Shown here one piece after another: positions 11,357 to 22,565 of a stretch of 64,000 nt of DNA. The DNA is from Escarpia spicata (lineage: Eukaryota; Annelida; Polychaeta; Sabellida; Siboglinidae), in NCBI GenBank assembly GCA_963995525.1, contig OZ023206.1:6781919-6845918 (forward strand). Direction: 5' to 3'. Numbering within the stretch: the first letter of the stretch is position 1; every line of letters begins with the position of its first letter. A program made the translations under genes and the position numbers. A model generated the notes under the pieces. It worked only from the letters and a program-made list of their open reading frames with translations, was not told the DNA's origin and made no database searches.

Positions 11357-14300
11357 ATGTTGTTTTTGTGGAGGTCTCGCATAGTTGTGAAAATGTCTTG
11401 GTGCACAACTAGTCGCGTCTCTCGTCACCACCGCTCTGCCCGCCGACGTTTCCGCTTCATTGGCTCCCGGTCCAATGGCGAATCAACTACAACTACTTAT
11501 AGCCTTCGCGATGACATCGTAGCAGAACCACTTCTAAACCTTAACTCCAATTGTGAAATAGTATGGACAAAAATATACTTTGCACGAAACAAATCCATAT
11601 ATTTTGCATCCTATTACCGACCACCCAATGACCATCTTCAATCTCTCGAAGCTTTCCATGAATCTTTGACGAAACTATACAGATCACAAAAAACTCCCCC
11701 TAACGTAGTCATAGCAGGATAGTTTAACCTTCCTGATATCAACTGGCGCAACCAACAAACCACAAACAACAGAACTGCCAGCAAACACAACAAACTATTA
11801 CAAATAATACGTGAATTTGGATTGCAAAACGTGGTAAATGACCCCACACGAATCGATTCTGGTAATATCCTTGACCTAATACTCACCTCAAATCCGTCCA
11901 TAATCGTCAACACTCACACCACTCCCGGCATGAGTGATCATGAAGCCGTATCCTTCAGTGTCAACCTAAACCCAGTTCGCAACAGGAAACCACCACACAA
12001 AGTATTTCAATACCAATCCGCAGACTGGGGCAAATTTAAAGACGGCATAATCCAATTAACAACAGAGTACTTTAACGTGGACCCCAATTCACGAGACTTT
12101 AACACAAAGTGGAATTTTTTCGGAGACAACATGCCACACTGATTAACAATATCATCCCTAGTCGCAACACCAAAGCAAAAACTCACCAACTCACATAAAA
12201 TAATAAGAATGCAACGAAAACGCAACAAAAGCCACAAAAAGCAAAACAAACTGGACTGGGAAAAGTTCAAAGAACTTAGAAGGCAAGCCACTAAGGTTGC
12301 AGCCAAATCTTACAAAGATTAGGTAAACATTGGAGATATATTAAAAACAAACCCTAGAAAATTCTGGTCGTCCACCAAAGCAAACAAACGAGAAAACATT
12401 GGCATTCCCACACTGCAAGTAAACGAACAACCAATCATCAATGATCATGACAAAGCAAATGCACAGAACAACCAATTTAGTTCTGTGTTCACCCAAGAAA
12501 TCTACCCTACCCCATCAAGCACCTTCCTCTTACCCTAATATGCCTACTCTTGAAATCGGGATAGCTGGAGTAATCAAGTAACTGAAAAATATAAACGAAA
12601 CCAAATCTACTAGCCCAGATGAACTCTCAGCCAGAGTTCTTAAAGAAACTTCAGAGGAAATAGCTATCATTATCACACGCATCTTCCAACAGTCATACAA
12701 CACATGTAAACTCCCCGACGACTGGCTCCAAGCTCCACTATAACGCCAATACACCAAAAAAAAAAAATCTTACCCGCAAACTACAGATCACTATCACTAA
12801 CATACATCCTCTGTAAAGTCATGGAACACATCTTTCTAAGAAATATATGGAAACACCTGAACAAACACAACATCACTATAGGCTCGGAAACGGGGGGGGG
12901 GGGGCAGAAGAAAGCTGCTTCCCCTGGAATTTCTCCGGGGGGCAGACATATGGTTCTGCCCTCCCTCCATTAAATGTGACCGTGAATGTTTCTTTTTGTG
13001 GCGAGCGCTAATGGCGGGTGGAAATGTAAATTTTATGAGACGATTAATGTGTATTTTTATAGACTGTGAAACGTGTGTCCAATTGGAGGGCAGACATTGT
13101 TTCTGCCCCCCCCCCCCCCCCAGTAATAGGCGGCACAGACATATGGTTTTGTGCACCCCCGTCTTCGGATATCATAATTTCAGCCGAGACAGCGGAGAGA
13201 AGATGGAGAAGGTAAGTTGACAGCAGCGGCGCGACGTAAAAAAAATTCAATAGCACTGCACCCCCCCTCTGTGTTCGGATGTCATGTCATGAGTTCACAG
13301 CCGAGACAGCGGAGAAGCTGTCACAGTCGAGCCAACCGAGACAGCTACAAGGTGAAGGAAGATGTGAAGATATGCATATGCGGCGGATGAAGCTCCGGTA
13401 GCCCTCCCAATATGAATTTCGTTCCAATGCCAATAAAAATCACCCTCAACTTTCAACAAGGAATCCAGTCAGGACTGTCTTGTGGATCTCAACTCATCGA
13501 CACAGTCCATGACTGGATGACTGCTATGGACAACAAGACACAAATATATACAATCCTGTTTGATTTGCCAAAGCCTTTGACAAAGTCCCCCACAAACGCC
13601 TCCTATCCAAATTAGCCTCCTACGGAATAACTGGAAACACACAAAACTGGATCAAATAATTTCTGTTAAACCGTAAGCAGAGAGTCTCAGTAAATGGAGT
13701 TCTGTCGGACACAGGGCTCAGTCCTAGGACCAGTCCTCTTCCTACTTTACATAAGTTTGAAAACATTCAATCTCACATGCGCCTTTTTGCAGACATTTGG
13801 CATTATATATCATAAAATCACCTCCGAAACCGACCATGGAATTCTTCAAATTGACCTTATCCAACTCCAAACATGGTCTGACAAATGGCAAATGGAATTT
13901 AACATTTCTAAATGTGTCCACCTCCCAATAACAAACAAAACTAAACCCAGACTGCACTCATATTCACTATTCGGCATGCCACTCGCTACAATATCCTGCC
14001 ATCCGTATCTCGGAGTAAAATTTGATTCAAAATTAACCTGGCCAAGTGACATCACCGACATAGTTTTTCAAATCCTCAAAAGTCCTAGGCATGAATACAA
14101 GAACCCTTGGCCCTTGCAAATCTCCCATATGGAACCCACACACTGCCACCCAAATTAAGCACCTTAAAAAATACAACACTATGCTGCCAGATTTGTTTTA
14201 AAAGTATCACAGACGCAGAACAAACTCAGCAGACCCAGTAACCACCCTTTGATGGCCAACTCTTGAACGACGACGCATTATCAAACAAGCCATGACATTA

Positions 14301-14560
14301 AAAAAACATTAAATAGCATTATCAAGATCAACCCCTGCCAGGCCTTCTAACACAGTCAAGAAACCGTGGCCACTATGTAGCCCCTAGGTGCCGCATTAAT
14401 GCAGCTGTTTTCACCTTCTACCTCACAGCAATCCGTATAAGGAACATGATCCTAACACAAATCACTGAAACAGAAAGCCCCATTGCTTTTCAAACAGCCA
14501 TCATGAATCTTCCATTCAGCACACCCAATCACCTTGATTGCCTTTAAATAATTTATTAAT
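11357..14560 (+). pseudogene. Jockey/CR1-type LINE with decayed frames (LINE-C)
   Basis: The endonuclease C-terminal part is at 11530-12000 (YFASYYRPPNDH, VVIAGxFNLPDI, GNILDLILTSNP, PGMSDHEAVSF). The RT follows in fragments: ANYRSLSLTYILCKVMEHI at 12770-12840, then GIQSGLSCGSQLIDTVHDW and DLPKPLTKSPT (a decayed FDFAKAFDKVPH box) at 13455-13590, then further pieces to 14158 with several frame changes. A C-terminal remnant reads to about 14550. A 562-bp repeat (12877-13438) interrupts the RT. This is a dead copy. Confidence 0.72.
12877..13438 (+). mobile_element. 562-bp repeat inserted into LINE-C, with AATAAA end and short target duplication
   Basis: The LINE reading resumes exactly if this segment and one copy of ATCAC are removed (ATCAC at 12872-12876 and 13439-13443). 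The insert begins TATAGGCTCGG, contains G and C homopolymers, and ends CCAATAAAA. Its 5' third is the inverted partner of 10145-10385. Its middle holds two tandem copies of the module seen at 4.03 and 8.91 kb, one carrying GAGAAGGTAAGT (13205-13216), a splice-donor consensus. This fits a retroposed sequence, with no coding frame seen. Confidence 0.55.
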
Positions 14561-15017
14561 TTAAGCAATCCACAGCGCATGTGCACAAACAATACAAACT
14601 CCTGCGTTAGCCCAATTGGCTGTTTGGAGTACCCGACCTAAGACCGCCTAAGACAAGATTCTACTGTTGATATATCTCGCGTTACACGATCTCATGGCTG
14701 CGTACATTGTTGACTTGATCTCGCCATAATTATAGACTAGGGCGCCAGTTTCGTTCCGCTGACAACAATTGAGACTATGTGCCACGCCACGACATAGAAC
14801 GGTACGGTCGACGGGGTTTCTTTCTAGTCAACATTTAGCCGATATTGTAGGTTATACAAGTTAGTTATTTACAAATGTATAGTTAAATTTCGTATTAGAT
14901 TCTTATATGTAAACTAGTTATTGTATTGTAGCGATTATTTTTACAATGTTGTATTTTCAGTGCCTTTGAACAAGTTTTTATATCCGGAGACTTGGCGCTA
15001 TACATATAAAAAAATAC
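14561..15017. other. Unassigned spacer
   Basis: No coding, RNA or repeat signal is visible. The sequence is moderately AT-rich and ends at a tetranucleotide repeat. Confidence 0.4.
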
Positions 15018-15098
15018 ATACATACATGCATGCATGCATGCATACATACATACATATATACATACATACATACATACATACATACATACATACATACG
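15018..15098. repeat. (CATA)n microsatellite with CATG variants
   Basis: CATA tetramers are interrupted by a short block of CATG. The Met-Tyr-Val-Cys reading frame through it is an artefact. Confidence 0.92.
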
Positions 15099-16229
15099 TT
15101 TCCTCGATTATAAGTAGATCTACTTTGAACCTTCAGTATCTGTTTTGAACTTGGCTTTCAATGTATGGCTATATACCAGGTAGACGTCGTGATGTTTCGT
15201 GTATATGGCGCGTAATAAATGTTAGTATTATTAATAATAATCGATAAAAGGGTAGGCCGTACTTACGATTTCAGTACCACGGCAGACGTCGCAAACCTAT
15301 ATATCTCTATCCAAGAGAACGAACTTCAAAACTTGTCCCCCAGTCCAAAATATATTACTGTTCAGATTATACCACTAATAGTGCTGAAGTACGGTGTTGC
15401 TAGGGACGAAGTCACATGATATGTCATTTATTAAGAGCTAATGCGTTCTCGTCATGACGCCGCAGAAACATAATTGGTGCTTTGTGCACGTGTGTGCGTG
15501 CGTGCGTGCGTGCGTGCGTGCGTGTGTTGGCATGCATGCGTTTGTAAGATTTCAACAGTGTTTTGTTCTGTTGACTTGCATTTTTCTTCTTTTCTTCGTC
15601 TATGGCTTGTTTGACATTAGCGTTCACCGCTGCCACAATGTTCTGCTCTGTCACTTACACTGACGTGTGTACCAATTTGAACAAGCGCGTATAACGAAAT
15701 GCTTTATTACACGAGACTAACGACAACTGCCTTGGTCGCCAGCACTACTCGTCGACAACACGAGACAATACATGACAAACAGGATCCCCTATAATTATGT
15801 TTCGACAGGAATCAATTTTTGCAGTACAAACGGTCAATGCAACCTAGACAGTTATAACTGTCCTGTCTCTTTGCATTACATTTCAGTTTGTGTGACGCTG
15901 TTGCGCAATGGTTATGCAATTACTATTGATCTAAGCCACAATTGCCAATCATCAACGTGTTTACTAGCTACATATGAATATAACAACTGGTACAAGGATG
16001 TGAACGCAGGTGATTAACGCTGATGTCATTAACTGGTGGTCGCAGTGTGCGGGTCTCTCGAATTCAACTAAAGGGCCAATGTCCCAAAAAGTGTACAAAG
16101 TAGATTTTGTAGGTCCAAAATTAAATGTTTGATTCTAAGCAATTAAGTTATATTTTTGCTATTGTACATAATAAAGACGCATATTTCCATAAATAGTTCA
16201 ATGTAACACGAGTTACTTTTGTTATGACA
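15099..16229. other. Unassigned spacer with a (CGTG)n tract
   Basis: A pure CGTG/GTGC tract lies at 15486-15525. An 81-codon open frame (15772-16017) has no recognised motif, and I treat it as unproven. Nothing else is supported. Confidence 0.4.
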
Positions 16230-18013
16230 GCTACTTGAAGTCAACCTTGATTTTCATCGCGTGTCCAGTGTCATCGACGAAAAATTACTATACTACACAC
16301 AATTTGAACATTTTAAATTACATGTACAACTGCTGCACATCGGAGCTGTCTTCCTTCTCCCTACCAACGTCTGGCGAAATAAAGAATATCATTATGGATG
16401 TACCGCCTAAATCGTGCGACCCAGACCCAGCTCCTACCTGGCTAGTGAGAGAATCGATCGATGAACTTCTGCCTATTTTGTCACACATAGTTTTGGCATC
16501 TCTGCAGTCGCGATAAATACAAGACTGGCTGCTTCTCGTCATTAATCAAGAAGGCTGGATTAAATCCAGAATCATTGCAGAACTATCGACCTGTATCGAA
16601 TCTGGCATGTCTCTCTAAAGTAATCGAGCGCGTTATAGCAAAACAGCTGAATTTCCACATGCAAGAGAACAACTTGCACGACCAGTTTCAATTCGGCATA
16701 TCGACAAGATCACTCAACTGAAACGGCTCTGCTTAAAGTACACAATGACATTCTGTCTGCAGTAAACCGTGGCTGTGTTGTTATGCTTGACTTGACCATT
16801 GACCACGACATTCTATATTCGACACCATTGACCACGACATTCTATTGAGTCTCACTCACAAATTCGGTGTCACTGGCGCCGCGCTTGAGTGTTTCAGATC
16901 TTACTTGTCCGGTCGGCATCAAGCGTTCGTATTGGAAGTGTCAAATCCTCCCCAACTGCTGTGCCGTTTGGTGTGCCGCAAGGCACCGTACTCGGGCCAT
17001 TGCTGTTCACTGCATATATCACACCACTTGGCGACGTCGTCGAGAAATCCGGCTTGGATGATCACCTATATGCCGACGACACGCAACTTTATGTTTCGTT
17101 TTGTCCTGGTGGGGATGGCCAACTGAACTCAATGGATCGTCTGTGCTGTTGCTCAGAAGAAATTTGTAAATGATCTCGGACCAATTTACTGAAACTAAAT
17201 GATCAGAAGACGGATGTCATGGTGTTTGGTACTAAATAGAAGTTGCCACTGATTCGTATTTTTGACTCGACTTTGACTTCGTTTTCAAGTGCGCGCAACC
17301 TCGGCGTTGTATTTGATCAATCCCTCAACATGACTAACCACATAAGTGCTATTTGCTGAACAGCGTATATCATGCACCTCCACAACATCAGTCGTATCGG
17401 GCGATACCTCAGAACATATGCAACTAAATCACTTGTGCACGCTTTTGTCATATCTAGATTGGACTTCGGGAACGCGCTACTGGCTGAACTACCACGTGAC
17501 CACGTTAACAAACTCTAGCGAATCCAAAACATGGCAGCCATAATCATCACGTTCACACTTCGCCTTGACCACATGACTCCGGTTCTAAAAGGATTACACT
17601 GGCTGCCAATCAAATGCCGAATCGAGTTTAAAATACTCCTTTATGTGTTCAGATGTCTGAACGGGACGGCGCCGCTGTATCTTGCCAACCTGTTAACCAG
17701 GCACTGTCCGGGACGCACATGTTCATCTGAACAACTTTTGCTTGAAGTTCTACGAACGAACCTGTTCAGTTTCGGGGACAGGTCCTTTCGTGTGATTGGA
17801 CCTCGACTATGGAATGAACTGCCCATTGCTATCAAGTGCAGCAGAACTCTGTCGGCGTTCAGAAAGACACTAAAGACGCATATGTTCAAAGCTCAATACT
17901 GCTGACATTTTTTACATTTCATTTCATTTGAGGAAATTTTACTGCATATTTTACTTTTATACATATATATATATTATTTTCAGCACATGTATCAGTATTT
18001 ATTTATGTATACG

Positions 18014-18053
<40 letters not shown>

Positions 18054-18312
18054 TGTGGGTATGTATGTATAGGTATGCATAATATTTGTAAATAATGTAA
18101 TAATAGGTATAATTTATCTAATTTTATTTATTTATAGTCTTTAATTGATAGTTTTAATAAAACTGTCTTATTTTGTTCTACATTTCATCTGAAGTTTCTT
18201 TATTTTTTGCAGTTTTTACATTTTACATTGAATGGCTTGATGCAATTTTATTGTACACCGCTTTGAGCATATTATGGATATTGCGCTCTAAAAATATTAT
18301 TATTATTATTAT
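16230..18312 (+). pseudogene. L2/CR1-type LINE, 5'-truncated and decayed (LINE-D)
   Basis: Recognisable pieces in order are KSCDPDPAPTWL (RT domain 0), FGVPQGTVLGPLLFTAYI (about 16965), the catalytic LYADDTQLYVSF at 17065-17105, NLGVVFDQSLNM, ISRLDFGNALLAELP, LKGLHWLPIKCRI, and the C-terminal FGDRSFRVIGPRLWNELP with LSAFRKTLKTHMF ending at 17905. The frame breaks repeatedly (stops at 16516, 17173 and 17514, among others), and a short tandem duplication of TTGACCATTGACCACGACAT-like sequence lies near 16795-16840. The 3' UTR ends GCGCTCTAAAAATATTATTA, the typical end of this family. Confidence 0.8.
18009..18056. repeat. (CGTG)n microsatellite in LINE-D 3' UTR
   Basis: Eleven or so CGTG units lie between the last coding remnant and the 3' terminal TTA run of LINE-D. 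Confidence 0.9.
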
Positions 18313-20100
18313 GTAACGAACACATTTTTTTAAGTCATCTATTATATATGCCATTTAATAAGAATCAAGGGATATACAATAGCATTTGACTTGGAAACAT
18401 TTTTGTTTCCCTCGTGGATACTTTGGTGATTATTATAGCTCTGTGTTTTTTCATAGATAGGCCTATTTTTAATTGCTGCAGCTCTTTCAGAAACGTGTTG
18501 GGAAGTATAACTGAAACATAATCAGTAACATTGATAAGTTATATTTGGCTGTGCTAACTGTCACGTGTGTCTGCGGATCGGAACTAGGCAAAGTGTGAGG
18601 TAGAAGATGAACATACCTTGATGACGTTGGACACGCAATATAGCTATTGTTAAATAGCACCATTATTCAAGTAAAATGTTTAGGACAACGTATTAAAACA
18701 TGATGTGGTATGCAACTGAACACGGGTATGGAGTGTGTATAGTCTGTAATTATTTCACTTCCTTAAATGGTTCTTCATTTCATAATTGTTTACGTATGTT
18801 GTTTAATAATCTGATCCACAGCATATTTGACGGTTAGTCAATGTACACCAATCTATTGTATCGATGCTGGTGTTTATAAAACATTGATCAATTATGATAT
18901 TAACGACACAAAATCAACAAATAATACTCCAAAATAGGCTATACTTGACTGCTAACAATCGATGACGCTGTTTTCAATTAATATAATTTACGTGCATGCA
19001 TTTTGTCACATGCTTACTTAATATAACCATACCATCAGTGATGGGTTTGTAGGTAGAACTACCTGAAGCACTTGCCATCTGGCAGGACAATGTCCATGTG
19101 TTGCTACTCAGCAACATTACTGTGGTTGTTTCCAAACTGTTCAAGTGGTCAACTATTTAAACTCTTTTGTTTTCACAACACGTCCAGACTTGTTAGTATA
19201 TCAGCTAGTCTGTTGGATCTTAGTTTCAAAGGAATATTTGGCGTATGTTACATAAGCACGTGTTATTGCTTTTGAAGCGTACAATAACACCAGGGTTCGG
19301 TATTGGCTAACAAAACAAGCAGGAGATGACTTTTGTATTTGGATTTCCCTTACAAAATTTTGTATGCAGGTATTGAAGATCAAATGTATTTTCCTTCTTC
19401 AATTGCTTCTTGTTATCATTATTTACCGCAAACTACTTCTTGACAGGAAATGCATCCATTTTAACTGCAGACGACCGTCCCACGCGTTGTGTCTTGTCCT
19501 GCGAGATGCTGCTTGTGGCAGTCTAGTCCAACTTTTTTTTTCAAGTGATGTCCGAAGAACAATGCCCGGTTTATCTTGACGGTTTACAATGCTAATAAAA
19601 GTGCTAGATGCAAGGGCAGGATGGGCCTTTCTCAGTTCATTCTTTTAAGGGCTCGGTGCGTCATTCGTCAGAATAACGTCGGCACGGCGTAAGCATACTA
19701 GCGTTTGGTGGAACGTTCATCGTGGAATTCATATAATTTTTTTATTTTACCAGAATGCAAGTATTGCAACAAAACTCTTTCTTCAAGGTATATGCATGTT
19801 GTCGCAGCTTTTCAATATCCTATCTCAGAGCAGTGACTTGCGTGTATGTATTCATTGTTTCTGTGAATGTATTCAACAGATGGTGTAATAGCACAATTTG
19901 TTGCGTCGACTCATAATCTTTGTGGCACTTGTGGATGTATGTGTAGTAAGTTTTTCTTCATTATTATATTTCGCAAGAAGATATAACCAGTTGCTATGAA
20001 TGCAACACGTAAGTACTTATAGCATACATTATGAAGGGTAAACCGTATAACATAATGTCCTTGTAGTTACGGCCAATAAATGCAATGGAACATAATGAAT
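18313..20100. other. Unassigned intergenic sequence
   Basis: Short open frames (19072-19275, 19364-19579, 19201-19383) show no motifs, splice support or compositional contrast. I see nothing nameable in this stretch. Confidence 0.4.
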
Positions 20101-20340
20101 ATTCGGGGGATGAGGCTCACCAAAAAACCGCCAATTGCACCCGCTTGAGGCTAACCAAAAATGTCAAATTGACCCCCTTTTGAGGCTCTCAAAATCGCCT
20201 GTTACACCCCCTTTGAGGTTATCCAAAACTCTCCAATTGCATTCCCTTGAAACTCTCCAAAATCATCCAACTGTACCTCTCTAGACTCTCCAAGAGTCTC
20301 CAGTTCCACCCATCCCCCCTGAATTGAAGCTCACCAATTA
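20101..20340 (-). repeat. ~30-bp tandem repeat of the GAGGCTC...CCAATTGCACC type
   Basis: Diverged units repeat every ~30-36 bases around the words TTGAGGCT, CCAAAA and CAATTGCACCC. A reverse-oriented relative is at 34.37-34.55 kb, with GTGAGCCTCAAG and GGTGCAAAT words. It is non-coding. Confidence 0.65.
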
Positions 20341-20809
20341 CTCATACAATTTATACACAGTCTATATAATTTCCATACTTATATCAAAAACCATTTCATT
20401 GCTAATTACTAATCCTGTTGCCTTATTATTCATGATTTCATTTGAAAATCTTAAAATAAAATATGTTTATTAGGTGCAATACATCATGATGCCTATATTT
20501 AGACTGATCACTCAATAATGCTCAACTTTGTTTATCTACATTTAACGGGTGGCTCCTATGTTAAGGACATGTTTATTTCTTAATGGAAGTCACCCTGAGA
20601 ATAATATTTATGTTGTATGTTACGTGAAAATTGTGTATCTGGTTTAATAGAATTGACTTATTGAGTCAGAGTCTAACCAAAATTATGTAATATATCTCAA
20701 CATATGCTTGGTGATGTTGCTAGCATAACTATGTGAGGTACACTTCTATAATCATAGGCATGTCACTGTCGCCTTTCTCAATATTTGTTTTAATATTATA
20801 CACATAACT

Positions 20810-21147
20810 TGGACATCACCAGGACTCTTTGTTTCCCCGGAATTTCCCAGGTCTGCACAGCATGCACCAAACCGGCAATAAAGTGTTTGCAGCCGTCCAG
20901 ACTCTTGTGCGCCTTCAACTTTTCGTCGGTGTAATATGATGAATTTTCTATGAGATAGTTGTATGTGTCATACTATTGAAGAGACGGAAGATGGGCTACG
21001 TCGACATGCTTACTGCGTGAACAAACGAGTCGGTAAACAGTATGGATCTGTCACCCCAGCGATACTCAGTTTGAACGCGTATAGCCGTTTACTTTCACTA
21101 TCTAATTCTAAATTATGTATACTGGAAGACCTGTCAACCGATGACAT
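20810..21147 (-). pseudogene. N-terminal fragment of a SWIM/YqaJ-type protein gene, broken
   Basis: From the ATG at 21147 the minus strand reads an N-terminal domain (RLYAFKLSIAGVTDPYCLP) for about 43 codons. After a frame change it continues with VDVAHLPSLQ, a TAG, then YDTYNYLIENSSYYT and KAHKSLDGCKHFIAGLV. I recognise this order from a widespread marine-invertebrate family with C-terminal SWIM and YqaJ-recombinase-like domains; the recognition is from memory. The break (near GCAGTAAGC, about 21018) could be mistaken for a splice donor, but the homologous text resumes within a few bases, so a frameshift plus nonsense is more likely. The C-terminal domains are not found downstream. Confidence 0.5.
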
Positions 21148-21254
21148 GTTTATTTCCTCCAACACAGTGAACAAAAACGTAAATATTATTATGATAATGC
21201 ACAGGATAACAATTCAACGCTTGCCTTCGCGATACCACAAGCGAACGGGCTTGA

Positions 21255-21370
21255 CCTCCAACATGGCGTCGTAAACTTGCGCGACGTCAAAATATCACGT
21301 GACTGATAAACCTCTATAGCTCATCCTCGCGCGCCAGGGGTCGCTGCTGCTGATTACGTCAGTCACAGCC
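21255..21370. promoter_or_regulatory. CpG-rich stretch with CRE-, E-box- and YY1-like words
   Basis: Within ~110 bases occur CAACATGGCGTCG (YY1-like), GCGACGTCAAAATATCACGTGAC (CRE half plus CACGTG) and ATTACGTCAGTCAC. It lies about 110-220 bases upstream of the minus-strand fragment's start codon at 21147, where a promoter would be expected. This is motif reading only. Confidence 0.35.
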
Positions 21371-22095
21371 AGCAGTACCCCTGGCTGATCGCTTTGCGAA
21401 ACTCTGAATTTAAGCTCAGCCTATCAAATCGCGCTATCTAGACGGTATATCTACTCAGGTCAGGTGGTCATAATAAAACTAATTTCAACCAACCGTGGCT
21501 CATATTACATGCAATGTTTAGGAAGTAGAAGCAATTATTCGAATACACAATACCGCTAAGCTGCTCGTGCTAATGGGCGAACGGGTCATTATATATTGGG
21601 ATTCCCAGAAGTTGTTTATCCGTCTTCAAATTGGGGCGGGTATTTGCCCTGTTCTCACGGGTGATGCAGTCGCGACTGGCGAATTCAATTACTAGTTTGA
21701 CTGAGCTAACTTCCGCACTTCGTGTAGAGGATCAGCCAGGGCTAGTTTTGCATGGCAAACAGCCATGGCTTGCGAGGATGCTATAGCTTACAATGATTAT
21801 AAAATAGGAACTTCTCTGGTAATTTGGTCAAACTGGCGGCTAACTGCGTAGGTACGATATGTATTTTTACATCATGCGCTTCCATACAGTTATGATTTGT
21901 TCATGTAAAATGGCGGGAATTTTGTGAAAATGACGTCATTAAATAAATACGCGTGGTAATTCGGTCAAACCGGTAGTTAGGTTATCAGGCATTCGGAACT
22001 TGCGCGTATGTAAATAATCTCATTCAGTGACGTCATTCAATAAGTACGCGTGGTAGTTCGGTCCAACTGGTAGTAATTAATTCGGCTAGCAGGCA
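21371..22095. other. Non-coding stretch with repeated CRE-containing modules
   Basis: A phrase running TGACGTCATT, an AATAA-like word, TACGCGTGGTA, TTCGGTC, AAC, GGTAGT occurs at 21932-21978 and again at 22029-22075. A weaker relative (GGTAATTTGGTCAAACTGGCGG) lies at 21819. Each strong copy holds a palindromic CRE (TGACGTCA). There is no coding signal. Confidence 0.5.
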
Positions 22096-22565
22096 ACGAC
22101 TTCCATGAACCAAACTTAACCAAACATAGACAGAACCAGAGACATCGCATGAGACTACGGGCGAGATATCCCATGAGACTACGGACGAGACATCGCATGA
22201 AACTACGGACGAGATAACAGACGATATAACATATGAGACAACGGACGAGACAACGTACGAGACAACAGACAACCCCGAATCCACCACTACCACCACTTCT
22301 ACCGCTATCTTTCAGTCGGAATCATCCACTTCCACCACTTCTACCGCTATCTTTCAGTACGAATCATCAACATCCACCACTTCTACCGCTATCTTTCAGT
22401 CTGAATCATCCACTTCCACCACTTCTACCGCTATGTTTCAGTCGGAATCATCCAATTCCACAACTTCTACCGCTATCTTTCAGTCGGAATAATACGAGTT
22501 GCACGAATCAAACGTAAACCAACGACTTCAATGAACCAAACTTACCCAAACATAGACAGAACCAA
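22096..22565 (+). repeat. Repeat block bounded by a ~45-bp direct duplication
   Basis: The phrase AACGACTTCCATGAACCAAA...CATAGACAGAACCA at 22098-22138 recurs at 22519-22563 with few changes. Between the copies lie ~24-bp GAGACTACGGACGAG units (22137-22265) and then five 42-bp units (22285-22490). Confidence 0.8.
22130..22492 (+). CDS. Open Thr/Ser/Glu-rich repeat reading frame (possible exon or repeat artefact)
   Basis: The frame is open for 120 codons between a TAG at 22127 and a TAA at 22490, but has no ATG before position ~22430. It reads HETTDE-type units of eight residues, then five 14-residue units of the type TTSTAIFQSESSTS. The unit lengths (24 and 42 bp) keep the frame, and most differences between units are conservative or silent. 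That composition is like an O-glycosylated mucin stalk. Without a start or clear splice sites this remains a candidate only; chance openness of a frame-preserving repeat is the alternative. Confidence 0.25.
   Translation, partial: TEPETSHETTGEISHETTDETSHETTDEITDDITYETTDETTYETTDNPESTTTTTSTAIFQSESSTSTTSTAIFQYESSTSTTSTAIFQSESSTSTTSTAMFQSESSNSTTSTAIFQSE

Noticed and set aside
15772..16017. 81-codon plus-strand frame with several Cys residues
   Set aside because: No signal peptide, splice signals or family resemblance; length is within chance expectation.
21000..21025. Splice donor GTAAGC after the first SWIM-family segment
   Set aside because: The homologous protein text continues within a few bases in another frame, so a frameshift explains it better than a 40-base intron.
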